A DNA stretch of 64,000 nucleotides. Origin: Alphaproteobacteria bacterium (GTDB taxonomy: Bacteria > Pseudomonadota > Alphaproteobacteria > SMXQ01). Shown in pieces: positions 18,053 to 26,816 of this stretch. The number at the start of each line of letters is the position of its first letter. Within the stretch, counting starts at the first letter, position 1. The notes under the pieces were generated by a model. It ran no database searches. It was not told where the DNA came from and was given only the letters and a program-made list of their open reading frames with translations. Location of the stretch: contig WHSO01000004.1 in the NCBI GenBank assembly GCA_009380075.1, positions 23,078 to 87,077 of the forward strand. The letters are read 5' to 3'. Made by a program: the position numbers and the translations under genes.

Positions 18053-19216
18053 CTATTGCGCCGCCCCCTGGCGCTCCGGCCTCATCAGGCCAATCCTCTC
18101 GTTGATAACGTCAAGCTCGATGATCGATTCGCTGCCCGCCGGGCGCACGCCGAGAGGGACGTTGCCCTGTGCGACTGCCTCGATCTGCTCCTTCACCAGG
18201 CGGCGGTACATGACCACGCCCTTGTCGGCGGAACCGAGTCGCTCACGCGTACGGTCCAGTACCCGCCCCTGGGTTTCCCAGGCCATGACGTCCTGGGCCA
18301 GCACCATGTCGAGCCGATAGTCGCCCGCCTCGTTGCGCATCGAAACGAAGCTGAACGGCGCCGAGGCATCGGCCGGCGAGTGCACGCCCGCTTCGGGGAC
18401 GAAGTTGACCATGAAGACCTGGGTGTTGTTGTCGTCGATCGGCACCCGATACTGCAGGTTATGGCGATGGCCGCCCTTGCCGCTGCGGTCGTGGGCGACG
18501 TGACGTAGGATGTTGGGAAACAGGAGCGGATGCTGGTCCGTCTGCACCCCCTTGCCCTTGATGGGGGTGGTGCGGCGTTTCATGATGCCGAAGTCGAAGG
18601 GAATGAAGTCCTCCTTCTCCTCGAATTCCTCCATCAGGCTGGCGAGATGGGCGGTCCGGCCATGCAGCCAGAACAGGTGCGACGGGTCGACGGAGTTTTC
18701 CATGCACTGGAGCCAGTTACATTCGACCACCGAATGGCGCTCCACCGTGCGCCGGCCGTGTTCCCAGGCGAGCACATCCCAGTATGGCAGCGCCGGCGCG
18801 GGTGCCGGGCCGAGATAGGCGAACAGCATGCCGCCGAGGGGGCGCACCGGATAGGCGGGATGCCGGACACTGTCCTTGAGGGTGCTACCCTTGGGCTCGG
18901 CCGGGGTCTCGATGCAGGCGCCGTCGCCGTTGTACTTCCAGCCGTGATAAGGACAACGAATGCCGTCTTCTTCCACCCGCCCGTAAGCGAGCGAAGCGAA
19001 ACGGTGCGAACACTGCTTGCCGACCAGCCCGTAGGCGCCGGATTTGTCACGGTAGACCACCAGTTCCTCGCCGAGCAGCCTGACTTCCAGGATCGGCTTT
19101 TCCTCCGTCAGTTCGGCGACACAGGCCACCGGCTGCCAGTAGCGCCGCAGCAATTCGCCCGCAGGCGTTCCGGGACCGACACGGGTGAGCACTTCATTGT
19201 CTTCGCGTGACAGCAT
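18053..19216 (-). CDS. Rieske non-haem iron aromatic ring-hydroxylating oxygenase, alpha subunit (Pht3-like)
   Basis: A 387-residue oxygenase component. The Rieske [2Fe-2S] ligands are C69, H71, C88 and H91 (CSH...CPYH). The mononuclear iron site is H180 and H185 with bridging D177 in the DPSHLFWLH motif. Overall it resembles the phthalate 4,5-dioxygenase oxygenase group, which has only an alpha subunit and needs a separate reductase; none was found here. It is followed by a binding protein and preceded by a PBP-fold protein and a Pht4-like dehydrogenase, an arrangement recalling phthalate catabolism. A close paralogue lies at 34350-35519. Confidence 0.88.
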   Translation of the reverse strand: MLSREDNEVLTRVGPGTPAGELLRRYWQPVACVAELTEEKPILEVRLLGEELVVYRDKSGAYGLVGKQCSHRFASLAYGRVEEDGIRCPYHGWKYNGDGACIETPAEPKGSTLKDSVRHPAYPVRPLGGMLFAYLGPAPAPALPYWDVLAWEHGRRTVERHSVVECNWLQCMENSVDPSHLFWLHGRTAHLASLMEEFEEKEDFIPFDFGIMKRRTTPIKGKGVQTDQHPLLFPNILRHVAHDRSGKGGHRHNLQYRVPIDDNNTQVFMVNFVPEAGVHSPADASAPFSFVSMRNEAGDYRLDMVLAQDVMAWETQGRVLDRTRERLGSADKGVVMYRRLVKEQIEAVAQGNVPLGVRPAGSESIIELDVINERIGLMRPERQGAAQ

Positions 19217-19242
19217 CGCCGTTCTCCCAGTCTGCCTCCGGC

Positions 19243-20232
19243 TCAGGCGCCGTGGCCGAGCAACAGGTGTTGGTGATCCTTGTAGAGGTTGCGGATGAAC
19301 CCCGAATCCTCGATCTGGCGCAGGAAATGGAAATCCCACAGGGCAAGCGGATGGATGTTCTTCGCGTCGCCGTTCTTCTCGTCCTGCTTCAGCGCTTCCT
19401 GGTAGACGTTGAACACCGACTGCATGCTTGGGACCAGCCGGGGGTCGAGCTTGGGCGCGAGATCGTCGTAGAGAATCTCCGCCACCTCGCGGCCGAGCTT
19501 GCCGTCGTTGTCGTAGCGGTCCATCAGGATCTTGATGGTTTCCTCGCGGTTGATCTTGAAATAGGCGATGCCCTCGATGATCGCCTTGAGCACGCGCGTC
19601 ACCACATCGGGCTTCTCGTCAACCATCCTCTTGCTGGTGGACATGGTCATGTAAAAGATCATGTACTGCGGATCGAGCGGAATCACCTTGAGCTGCGATC
19701 GCCGCGCCAGTTCCGCGTTGGGCTGGCTGAGGAAGCAGGCATCCACGTCCTTGTCGCGGACCATTTCGGTGAGGGTCTTGCGCTTTGGCTTTCCCGGCTC
19801 AATCACGTCCTGCTGGGCGCGCCGGACCAGCTCGACCTCGTCCTTGTCCGCGTCGAGACCGTGCTGCTTCAGGTAGAGCCAGGCGTTCAGATATGGATGA
19901 TTGCCCCGGGTCCCGACCTTGCGGTGCCTGAGGTCGGCGAGGGAGTTGATCCCGGTGTCCTCGCGCGTGACCAGGGCAACGTTGTTGTTGCTCATGCTCT
20001 GGCCGACGTAGGTCCAGGTGTCGCCGCGGGCGCGCGCGGCGTAGGTGGAGACATGATTGCCGGAGACGAATTCCACTTCACCGGTGGGCACCAGCTTGTG
20101 GGCGTCCTCGCGGCTGATGACGCGCTGGTAGTCCACATCCAGCCCGTGACGCGCCCAGGCGCCCGATTCCTGGATGACGTGCATCAGCACCAGATGGCTG
20201 TGGGCGCGGTAGGGGAAACTGATGTGGTCCAT
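19243..20232 (-). CDS. NMT1/THI5-like PBP-fold protein without signal peptide
   Basis: A 329-residue protein with the periplasmic-binding-protein type II fold of the NMT1/SsuA group: an N-terminal VIQESGAWARHGLDVDY segment, a GEVEFVSG motif near residue 52 and LADLRHRKVGTRG near 100. The N-terminus is short and polar with no signal peptide or lipobox, so it should be cytoplasmic. In phthalate operons the 4,5-dihydroxyphthalate decarboxylase is a signal-less protein related to this fold, and the flanking genes are Pht3-like and Pht4-like, so a decarboxylase role is possible. A mis-sorted or alternative-start transport protein is the alternative. Confidence 0.7.
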   Translation of the reverse strand: MDHISFPYRAHSHLVLMHVIQESGAWARHGLDVDYQRVISREDAHKLVPTGEVEFVSGNHVSTYAARARGDTWTYVGQSMSNNNVALVTREDTGINSLADLRHRKVGTRGNHPYLNAWLYLKQHGLDADKDEVELVRRAQQDVIEPGKPKRKTLTEMVRDKDVDACFLSQPNAELARRSQLKVIPLDPQYMIFYMTMSTSKRMVDEKPDVVTRVLKAIIEGIAYFKINREETIKILMDRYDNDGKLGREVAEILYDDLAPKLDPRLVPSMQSVFNVYQEALKQDEKNGDAKNIHPLALWDFHFLRQIEDSGFIRNLYKDHQHLLLGHGA

Positions 20233-20265
20233 GATTCGATCTCCGATGCTTGGGCACGGCGCGCT

Positions 20266-21468
20266 TCAGGGTGCCGGTACCTGGTGCTTGAGCCGCCGGA
20301 CCTTGCCGTCGTGGCCCGAGGCCATGATGGCGAGGCAGACTTCGAGGGTCGCCTTGCCCCAGTGCCCGTCGGGAAAGGCGGGGCGTTTCCTGGCGATGGC
20401 ATCCACCAACTCCTGCAGCTCCTGGCTACGGCCATGGCCCGGGGCCAGCGGGATATCCTCCCGCCCCTTCTGGGTATAGACGTAGATGCCGTCGGGCGCC
20501 TGGCGGATCACGCCCTTCTCGCAGAACACCACGGTCAGGCCGAAGAACGGCTGGTGCTGGTCCTCCCTGCCGCCGCCAGCACCATGATTGCCGCGGTCGT
20601 GGGCGACGGCGCGCTTGCGCGCGGGATCGGCGGCGCCCATCAGGCGCGGCTTGTCCACGCGCGGAAACGCGCGCGCGCCTGTCTGCAGGCGGCCCGATTC
20701 GCCGATACCCCATGTCAGTTCGGTGACGTCGAAGTAGCCGTAGCCGTTGAAGGTGACGGTCGCGGTGGAGCCGGTGTCGAATTCCAGCAGGGCGGAGAAA
20801 TGGCCCTCGGTATCGAAGTATCGGTCCGCGCGGCCGGAAATACCGCGCACGTTCCGGACCATGCCACCGCCGAGAAAGCGCACGATGTCGACGATGTGCG
20901 GCCCCTGTCGGTAGACGATGCCGCCGCCCTTGGTGGTATCGAGCTCGGGCGCGAGCCGCGGGCGCTGGAGCCAGTCGTTGAAGTTGGCGGCGTGGATCTG
21001 CACCACGCGTCCGAGCCGCCCCGACCGGATCACCTTGCGCATCGCCTTCATGGGCGCCTGGTAGATCTTGGAATGGCCTTGCAGATAATGCACGCCTGCT
21101 TCCTCGCAGGCCCGGATCATGCGGTCGCACTGCTGCAGGGTCACCGCCATGGGTTTCTCGCAGATGACGTGCTTGCCCGCGCGCGCCGCGGCGATGGTGT
21201 GTTCCATGTGAACCGTGTTGGGAGTCGATATCCACACCGCGTCCACTTCGCCCTTGGTGCAGAGGTCCGTCACCGAACCGAAGGCAGGCTTGCCGTACCG
21301 CGTGCTGAAGGTGGCCCGTGCCTCCGCGCTGGTGTCGGCGCCGCCAGCAAGAACATAGGGCGCACCGTCGCGGAAGGCCGGCAGGACTTGGGACGAGGCG
21401 ACGCCGAGCCCGGCGACCCCGACGCGGAGCGGGCCCTTCCCGGTCTTCCTTTTCGGCTGCGTCGCCAT
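20266..21468 (-). CDS. Gfo/Idh/MocA-family oxidoreductase, Pht4-like dihydrodiol dehydrogenase
   Basis: A 400-residue NAD(P)-dependent dehydrogenase. The Rossmann motif is VGVAGLGVASS (about residues 16-26) and the family EKP motif appears as CEKPMAVTL near residue 110. Pht4, the cis-dihydrodiol dehydrogenase of phthalate breakdown, belongs to this family, and the gene stands two genes from a Pht3-like oxygenase, so rearomatisation of a cis-dihydrodiol is the best guess. Its ATG lies one base past the stop of the upstream aldolase-fold gene, indicating coupling. Confidence 0.8.
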   Translation of the reverse strand: MATQPKRKTGKGPLRVGVAGLGVASSQVLPAFRDGAPYVLAGGADTSAEARATFSTRYGKPAFGSVTDLCTKGEVDAVWISTPNTVHMEHTIAAARAGKHVICEKPMAVTLQQCDRMIRACEEAGVHYLQGHSKIYQAPMKAMRKVIRSGRLGRVVQIHAANFNDWLQRPRLAPELDTTKGGGIVYRQGPHIVDIVRFLGGGMVRNVRGISGRADRYFDTEGHFSALLEFDTGSTATVTFNGYGYFDVTELTWGIGESGRLQTGARAFPRVDKPRLMGAADPARKRAVAHDRGNHGAGGGREDQHQPFFGLTVVFCEKGVIRQAPDGIYVYTQKGREDIPLAPGHGRSQELQELVDAIARKRPAFPDGHWGKATLEVCLAIMASGHDGKVRRLKHQVPAP

Positions 21469-21469
21469 C

Positions 21470-22210
21470 TCAGGCCCCCGACAGGTCCGCGTAGTAGCGC
21501 CAGGTCGAATTCATATGGACGTTTTCCCCCCGCGGGCGCTTGTCGCGGCAGCGCTGGAACTCGGCGATGTCCTCGTCGGGAATCGGCTTGGGCGTGCCCA
21601 ACTGATGGGCGCGGAAATTCATCTCCGCTAGTTCGTTGAGGCGGATCGCGGTGACCGTCGCCTCCTCGACGCTGGCGCCCGCGGTGGTGATCCCATGGCC
21701 GCGCATGAGGCAGACGCTCTTGTCGCCCATGGCGGCACCGAAGTCCTTCGCCAGCTCGAAATTCGTGATGGTGATGGACCGCCCGTAGGTCGGGATGCCC
21801 TTGAGCAGCAGGTCGAGGCTGCCGGGATCGTAGCCGCCGTAAAGCGGCTCGAGCGGCATCTCGCAAATGGTGAACAGCACCACCGTCGGCGGATGGATAT
21901 GCACGACGCTCTCCACCTCAGGCCGGGTACGGTAAAGGTGCACGTGAAGGAAGACCTCCGACGGAGCACCCAGGCCGTCGGCGCCATCCACTTTCTTGCC
22001 GTCGAGGTCCACGGCGATGACCTGATCGGCTGTGGTGTAGCGGACTCCGATCTCGTCGCGCCCGCGGGCGCGGATCAGTACATGCTTTCCGTCAGGCGAG
22101 CGCTGGCTCACGTGGCCGGTGGCGGCCTTGGTCAGGCCGAGTCCCCCCAGCATGCGGCAGGATTTCGCGACGAGCTCGCGCGCGTCGCGGTCCGCGGTAG
22201 GTAACGCCAT
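21470..22210 (-). CDS. class II aldolase/adducin-fold protein, candidate aromatic carboxylate decarboxylase
   Basis: A 246-residue zinc-dependent class II aldolase-fold enzyme. Metal ligands are H104 and H106 (VVHIHPP) and H172 (MRGHGI), with E86 as the likely catalytic acid. In actinobacterial phthalate catabolism 3,4-dihydroxyphthalate decarboxylase belongs to this family, which fits the neighbouring dehydrogenase and Rieske oxygenase, but fuculose-phosphate-aldolase-like roles cannot be excluded. It appears to be the first gene of the run down to 9001. The ATG at 22210 has GGGGAG upstream. Confidence 0.8.
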   Translation of the reverse strand: MALPTADRDARELVAKSCRMLGGLGLTKAATGHVSQRSPDGKHVLIRARGRDEIGVRYTTADQVIAVDLDGKKVDGADGLGAPSEVFLHVHLYRTRPEVESVVHIHPPTVVLFTICEMPLEPLYGGYDPGSLDLLLKGIPTYGRSITITNFELAKDFGAAMGDKSVCLMRGHGITTAGASVEEATVTAIRLNELAEMNFRAHQLGTPKPIPDEDIAEFQRCRDKRPRGENVHMNSTWRYYADLSGA

Positions 22211-22325
22211 ACCCTTGCTCTCCCCGTGGCCGCTCCGGCGCGGAAGCGGCCTTGCCGGCCCGCCGCGTCGTCCCACGTCCGGGCCGCTTCATTTTGTTTC
22301 CCGCCAATAGCTTACTCACTGGAAA

Positions 22326-22342
22326 GGGGCTTGATTAGCCCC
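22326..22342. promoter_or_regulatory. inverted repeat (terminator or operator) between two aldolase-fold genes
   Basis: GGGGCT-TGATT-AGCCCC forms a 6-bp hairpin in an AT-rich gap. On the minus strand it follows the second aldolase-fold gene and is trailed by TTT, so it could be a weak terminator; alternatively it is an operator upstream of the catabolic operon. Nothing else was recognised in the 270-base gap. Confidence 0.35.
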
Positions 22343-22480
22343 TATCCGGTCAACATACATTTTATTTCCTGAAGCCCTATTCTAAAGAATGGATCGGCCG
22401 CGCCTATCCCGGAGAAACGGCGCGCCAAATCCATAAGCAAATTAGGGACATGCGCGGGCCGCTCCGGCCCCATCCTGGTG

Positions 22481-23254
22481 TCAGGTCCCGTGGTCGGGAT
22501 AGAGAGACTCGGCCAGGCGCCGGGTCATGCGCCACTCCGGCCCGCCGTAGGGCTGGTTGGCGCGGCGTTTTTCGTGCTGGGTCCGGGTGAAGTCCTTCAC
22601 ATCCTGCGAAATTTCGCTGATTTCGACGCCCGTCGCCATGACACGCTCGTGCAGTTCGCAGGCGTAGATCAGTCGGCGCATAAAGGTAAACGCCTCGCCG
22701 ATATCGCGACCCACGGTCAGCAGCCCGTGGTTGCGCATGATCAGGGCCTTGCCGTCGCCGAGGTCGGCGATGATGCGCGGCGCTTCGTCCTTCTCGCTCG
22801 CGTAGCCCTCGAAGTCGTGATAGCCGAGCTCGCCGTGCAGGACGCAACCGGTCTGGTCGAGAATTTTGAGCCCGCTTCGCGTTGCCGAAATCACCACGCC
22901 CGCCATGGGATGGGTGTGGCAGACGCAACTCACTTCAGGTTTTGCCGCCAGGATGGCGCTGTGGAAGTTGAGACCCGCCGGCGCCAGCGTGGCGTCGGTA
23001 TCGCTGACGATGTTGCCCTTGAAATCAGCCTTCACGAGGCAGGAGGCGGTGATTTCGTGCCAGCCGAGGCCGTGCGGGTTCATCAGGAACAGATCCGGCT
23101 GATCCGGCACCCGCGCCGTGATGTGATTGACGAGCCTGTCGTTCCAGCCGAGGTGACACGCCATGCGGAACGCCGCGGCAAGTTCCACCCGCGTTTCCCA
23201 TTCGGCTTCGCTGATATTGCTGCGCAGCGTTGCCGCCGCCTTCCTGGTTGCCAT
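22481..23254 (-). CDS. class II aldolase/adducin-fold protein (second copy)
   Basis: A 257-residue protein with the class II aldolase metal motif H113/H115 (VCHTHPM) and H176 (RNHGLL). It is longer and clearly divergent from the neighbouring aldolase-fold protein and resembles the adducin-head group with an N-terminal helical extension. The ATG at 23254 follows an AAGGAGGGAG site; the ATG at 23269 would place that site inside the gene. Function is unassigned; decarboxylation or retro-aldol cleavage of an aromatic-pathway intermediate is plausible from context. Confidence 0.8.
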   Translation of the reverse strand: MATRKAAATLRSNISEAEWETRVELAAAFRMACHLGWNDRLVNHITARVPDQPDLFLMNPHGLGWHEITASCLVKADFKGNIVSDTDATLAPAGLNFHSAILAAKPEVSCVCHTHPMAGVVISATRSGLKILDQTGCVLHGELGYHDFEGYASEKDEAPRIIADLGDGKALIMRNHGLLTVGRDIGEAFTFMRRLIYACELHERVMATGVEISEISQDVKDFTRTQHEKRRANQPYGGPEWRMTRRLAESLYPDHGT

Positions 23255-23460
23255 TTCTCCCTCCTTCAACCTTCACCTCTACAGACCCGGCGTTTCGTCG
23301 GGAAATCATACACCATCGACGCCAGATTCGTCGCGCGCCACCGGTCGGTCCAGAATCCGGTTCGCGGGCGCGTCCGATGGCCTTAAACTTCGCCCGGAGC
23401 CGATACCTGCCCGCAGAGGCGGGGCGCCGTCCAAAGGGGGGAACACAAGATGCCGCGGCC

Positions 23461-24291
23461 ATGATCATCGACGCGCAGATACACGTCTGGAAGGCGGAAA
23501 CGCCGGACCGGCCGTGGCGGTCTCCGGTGGCGCACCTGCCCGAACCCTTCGGTTACGAAGACCTGCTGCGGCTGATGCAGGAATCGGGCGTGGACCGGGC
23601 GGTGCTGGTGCCCCCCGGATGGGAAGGCGGGCGGTCCGATTTCGCCCTCGAGGGCGCGGCCCGCCACCCCGACCGTTTCGCGGTGATGGGCCGTATCCCG
23701 CTCGGCAACGCGGCGAACGCTGTCAAGCTCGCGCGCTGGCGGGAACCTTTCGGCATGCTCGGCGTCAGGGTCGCCTTCCAGAAGAAGGACGCCTGGGCGC
23801 AACTCACGGACGGTACAACCGACTGGCTGTGGCCGGCGGCGGAGGCGGCCCGGCTGCCGATCATGCTGTTTGCGCCGGGGCAGGTGGACACGGTCGCCGA
23901 GATCGCGCGGGCACACCCCAAGCTGCCCATCATCTTCGACCACATGGGCCTGCTGCGCGAGAAGGACGATGCCGCGGTGCGCGTGATCGAAAGCATCATT
24001 CCCCTCGCCGACCTGCCCAACATGCACGTGAAGGTCACCTCGGTGCCGTTCTATTCGACCGAACCCTATCCCTACCGCAACCTGCACGATGTCCTGGCGC
24101 GGCTGATCCGCGCCTTCGGGCCGCGGCGCGCGTTCTGGGGAACGGACATCACCCGCATCTGGTCGCTGTGCACCTACCGGCAGTGCGTCACCCTGTTCAC
24201 GGAAGACCTGCCGTTCCTGTCGGCGGGCGACCTCGACTGGATCATGGGACGCGGTCTCGCCGAATGCCTGCGCTGGCCGCTCGCGCACTGA
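23461..24291 (+). CDS. amidohydrolase-family protein, COG3618/LigI-like
   Basis: A 276-residue TIM-barrel hydrolase. The N-terminal metal motif is DAQIHVW and the C-terminal aspartate motif is WGTDITRIW near residue 225. COG3618 includes LigI, the 2-pyrone-4,6-dicarboxylate hydrolase of the protocatechuate 4,5-cleavage route, so the gene may complement the LigB- and LigJ-like genes across the divergent gap. LigI identity is only suggested by family and context. The ATG at 23461 was chosen; the ribosome-binding site is weak and distant. Confidence 0.7.
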   Translation: MIIDAQIHVWKAETPDRPWRSPVAHLPEPFGYEDLLRLMQESGVDRAVLVPPGWEGGRSDFALEGAARHPDRFAVMGRIPLGNAANAVKLARWREPFGMLGVRVAFQKKDAWAQLTDGTTDWLWPAAEAARLPIMLFAPGQVDTVAEIARAHPKLPIIFDHMGLLREKDDAAVRVIESIIPLADLPNMHVKVTSVPFYSTEPYPYRNLHDVLARLIRAFGPRRAFWGTDITRIWSLCTYRQCVTLFTEDLPFLSAGDLDWIMGRGLAECLRWPLAH

Positions 24292-24348
24292 ATGCCACCC
24301 TCGGACACTCGACAACACCAGCAGCACCAACGATACAAGGAGGACGCC

Positions 24349-25401
24349 ATGACCAAGTTCCGCTTTCCGGCTGCCGCGGTGGCAACCGCCGCAACCCTGC
24401 TGGCGACGGCACCCGCCGTTGCCCAGGACGCCGCCGCCTTCTACAAGGGCAAGACCGTGGAGGTTGTGATCAGCTATGGCGCCGGAGGCGGCTACGACAT
24501 TTATGGCCGCCTCGCCGCGCGCCACATCGGTGCTCATATTCCCGGTCAGCCACAGGTCGTGGTGCGCAACATGCCCGGCGCAGGTGGCCTGAACGGGGCG
24601 AATCATCTGTACAACGTCGCTGCCCGCGACGGCACGGTCATGGGCGTCATCAACCAGAATGCGGCCCTTGGGCAGGCGCTGGACACCAAGGGCATCAAGT
24701 ACGACGTGCGCAAGTTCACGTGGGTCGGACGCATCACCTCCAACGTCGAGGTATTCCACACCTGGCACGCTGCGGGGGCCCGCAGCATCCAGGACGCTTT
24801 CACGCGGGAACTGATCGCCGGCGGCACCGGGCCGACGTCGTCCTCGGTGGTGATGCCACGGGTGATGAACCAGTTACTCGGCACGAAGTTCAAGGTGGCG
24901 TCCGGCTACAAGGGTGCCTCCGACGTGGTGCTGGCGATGGAACGCGGAGAAGTGCACGGCGCCGTGCGCCCCTGGGCCGTGCTCAAGACACAGAGCGCGG
25001 ACTGGTTGCGCGACAAGAAGATCGATCTGCTGGTCCAGTTCGCGCTGGAGCGCCACCCCGACCTGACGAACGTGCCGACGGCAGCCGACCTCGCCAAGAC
25101 CGAGGAAGCCAAGAAAGTGCTCCTGCTGCTCGCGAGCGGCAGCAGCACGGGCCGTTCCCTGGTTGCGCCTCCTTCGCTGTCGGCGGATCGCGTCAAGGCC
25201 CTGCGTTCCGCCTTCGATGCAACCATGAAGGACCCGAAGCTGCGGGACGAAGCCGCAAAAGCCAAGCTCGAGCTCGACGCCATGCCGGGCGACAAGCTGG
25301 CGACGGTCGCGGCAAGCGTGTTCGACGCCCCTCCCGCGGTCATCAAGAAGGCCGCCGCGTTGACCGCCCGGCCCAAGAAGAAGGGCAAGAAAAAGAACTA
25401 G
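24349..25401 (+). CDS. Bug/TctC-type substrate-binding protein
   Basis: A 350-residue secreted binding protein with a signal peptide (residues 1-26, ending AVAQ-DAA). The motifs YGAGGGYDIYGRLAARHIG and RNMPGAGG are typical of the TTT/Bug family. It ends in an unusual lysine-rich tail. AAGGAGG precedes the ATG at 24349. It sits 57 bases after the amidohydrolase, probably in one transcript, and no membrane component is present. It is the third such orphan binding protein in the first 25 kb and resembles the one at 4078 most. Confidence 0.85.
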   Translation: MTKFRFPAAAVATAATLLATAPAVAQDAAAFYKGKTVEVVISYGAGGGYDIYGRLAARHIGAHIPGQPQVVVRNMPGAGGLNGANHLYNVAARDGTVMGVINQNAALGQALDTKGIKYDVRKFTWVGRITSNVEVFHTWHAAGARSIQDAFTRELIAGGTGPTSSSVVMPRVMNQLLGTKFKVASGYKGASDVVLAMERGEVHGAVRPWAVLKTQSADWLRDKKIDLLVQFALERHPDLTNVPTAADLAKTEEAKKVLLLLASGSSTGRSLVAPPSLSADRVKALRSAFDATMKDPKLRDEAAKAKLELDAMPGDKLATVAASVFDAPPAVIKKAAALTARPKKKGKKKN

Positions 25402-26696
25402 CGCGCCGGCGGTCGGCCGGCGGCGAGGCGGACGGCCGGCGCGTCCGGCTGGTCGGGCTCATCGGGCGCATCGATGCGCCGAAGTTCGGGGAACTTGTGC
25501 ATCCATGTGGCGACCACGGCTAGCACCGCGGCGCCGCCGAAAAGGACTGAACCGATGGCGCCAAACCACACGGCGGTGACGCCCGATTCGAACTGGCCGA
25601 GATGGGCGCCGACATGGACGGAGAGGCCGGAGACCGCCGCCACACGACCCCGCATGTCGTCGGGAATGCGCAGCTGGATGATGGTCTGGCGCAGGACCTG
25701 GCTAAGCATGTCGCCCGCACCAACGCCGATCATGCAGATGACCGACAGCACGAGGTTCTCCGACAGACCGAACAGGATGGTGAAGACGCCGTAAGCGGCC
25801 ACTCCGGCGAAGATGAGACGTCCCGCCGCGTGCCGCACCGGCCAGCGCGACATGACCAGTGCCATGAGCAGGGCGCCGACAGCCGGCGCCGACCGCAGCA
25901 GGCCGAAGCCCCAGGGTCCGGTTTCCAGGATATCCTTGGCGAAGATCGGCAGGAGAGCCGCGACACCGCCGAAAAACGTCGCCAGCAGATCCAGCGACAT
26001 GAGCCCGAGCAGGACCGGCGTGCCCCAGATCAGGCGAAGACCGGCGAAGACAGTACCGAGGTCGGCCTTCCGTCCCCCACGTTCGGCAAAGGGCGGTGGC
26101 GGCAGCAGGACGGCCGACCAGGCGGCAAGCGCAATAAGAGCGAGGCACGCCGCGTAGTCGACGCTGGCGCCCAAGAGGTAAATGACCCCCGCCAGCGAAG
26201 GCCCGAGCAGGGTCGACAGTTTCTGCGCCGAGGTCGACAGCGCGATCGCGCGAGACAGCCGTTCACGTCCCACCATGCTGGGCAGGAGCGCCTGCAGCGC
26301 CGGACCTTCGAAGGCACGCGCCGAGGCATTGACCAGCAACAGGACATAGAACAGTGTCAGCGGCGGATCGGAGGTGTTGGCTAGGACGAGAAACCCGAAC
26401 GGCACCGAGAGTTCCACCGCAAAGCAGGCCCTCAGGATCCGGCGGCGATCGTGGCGGTCGGCGATCTGCCCCGCGTGCAGGGCCAGCAGCACCGCCGGCA
26501 GGAACTGCACCAGGCCAATGAGGCCGAGGTCGAGCGCGCTGCCGGTCACATTGTAGATATGCCAGCCCACCACAACGCCCAGCATCTGGCTCGCCGTCTG
26601 GGACGCGAAGCGGATGGTGAACAGCAGGCGGAACGGCCGGAAGCGAAGCAGATCGAGGGCCGAATCCCGGGCGGCGGCTGGGGCGGATGGGCTCAT
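25398..26696 (-). CDS. MFS transporter, EntS/DUF894-like exporter
   Basis: A 432-residue major facilitator protein with about twelve transmembrane segments. The loop 2-3 motif GQIADRHDRRR (near residue 75) and the N-terminal RFRPFRLLFTIRFAS are typical of the EntS-like subgroup, often annotated as siderophore or multidrug exporters. The ATG at 26696 was preferred over 26753 because it gives the usual short tail before the first helix; both are possible. Its stop overlaps that of the convergent binding protein by four bases. Confidence 0.82.
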   Translation of the reverse strand: MSPSAPAAARDSALDLLRFRPFRLLFTIRFASQTASQMLGVVVGWHIYNVTGSALDLGLIGLVQFLPAVLLALHAGQIADRHDRRRILRACFAVELSVPFGFLVLANTSDPPLTLFYVLLLVNASARAFEGPALQALLPSMVGRERLSRAIALSTSAQKLSTLLGPSLAGVIYLLGASVDYAACLALIALAAWSAVLLPPPPFAERGGRKADLGTVFAGLRLIWGTPVLLGLMSLDLLATFFGGVAALLPIFAKDILETGPWGFGLLRSAPAVGALLMALVMSRWPVRHAAGRLIFAGVAAYGVFTILFGLSENLVLSVICMIGVGAGDMLSQVLRQTIIQLRIPDDMRGRVAAVSGLSVHVGAHLGQFESGVTAVWFGAIGSVLFGGAAVLAVVATWMHKFPELRRIDAPDEPDQPDAPAVRLAAGRPPAR

Positions 26697-26816
26697 GGGC
26701 TCCGGATCGAAGCTGCGGATCGTCCCGGGAATGCCGGGACGAACGGTCAGCATAGACCGTTCCGGGCGGTCACGGCGATTCGGATTTCGCGTGGCGCCTG
26801 CCCTGTTCGCCGTCCC

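Noticed and set aside
19207-21639. An 810-codon plus-strand open frame
   Set aside because: It lies opposite four well-supported minus-strand genes with clear family motifs; its translation has no recognisable domain. Long antisense frames are expected at this GC content.
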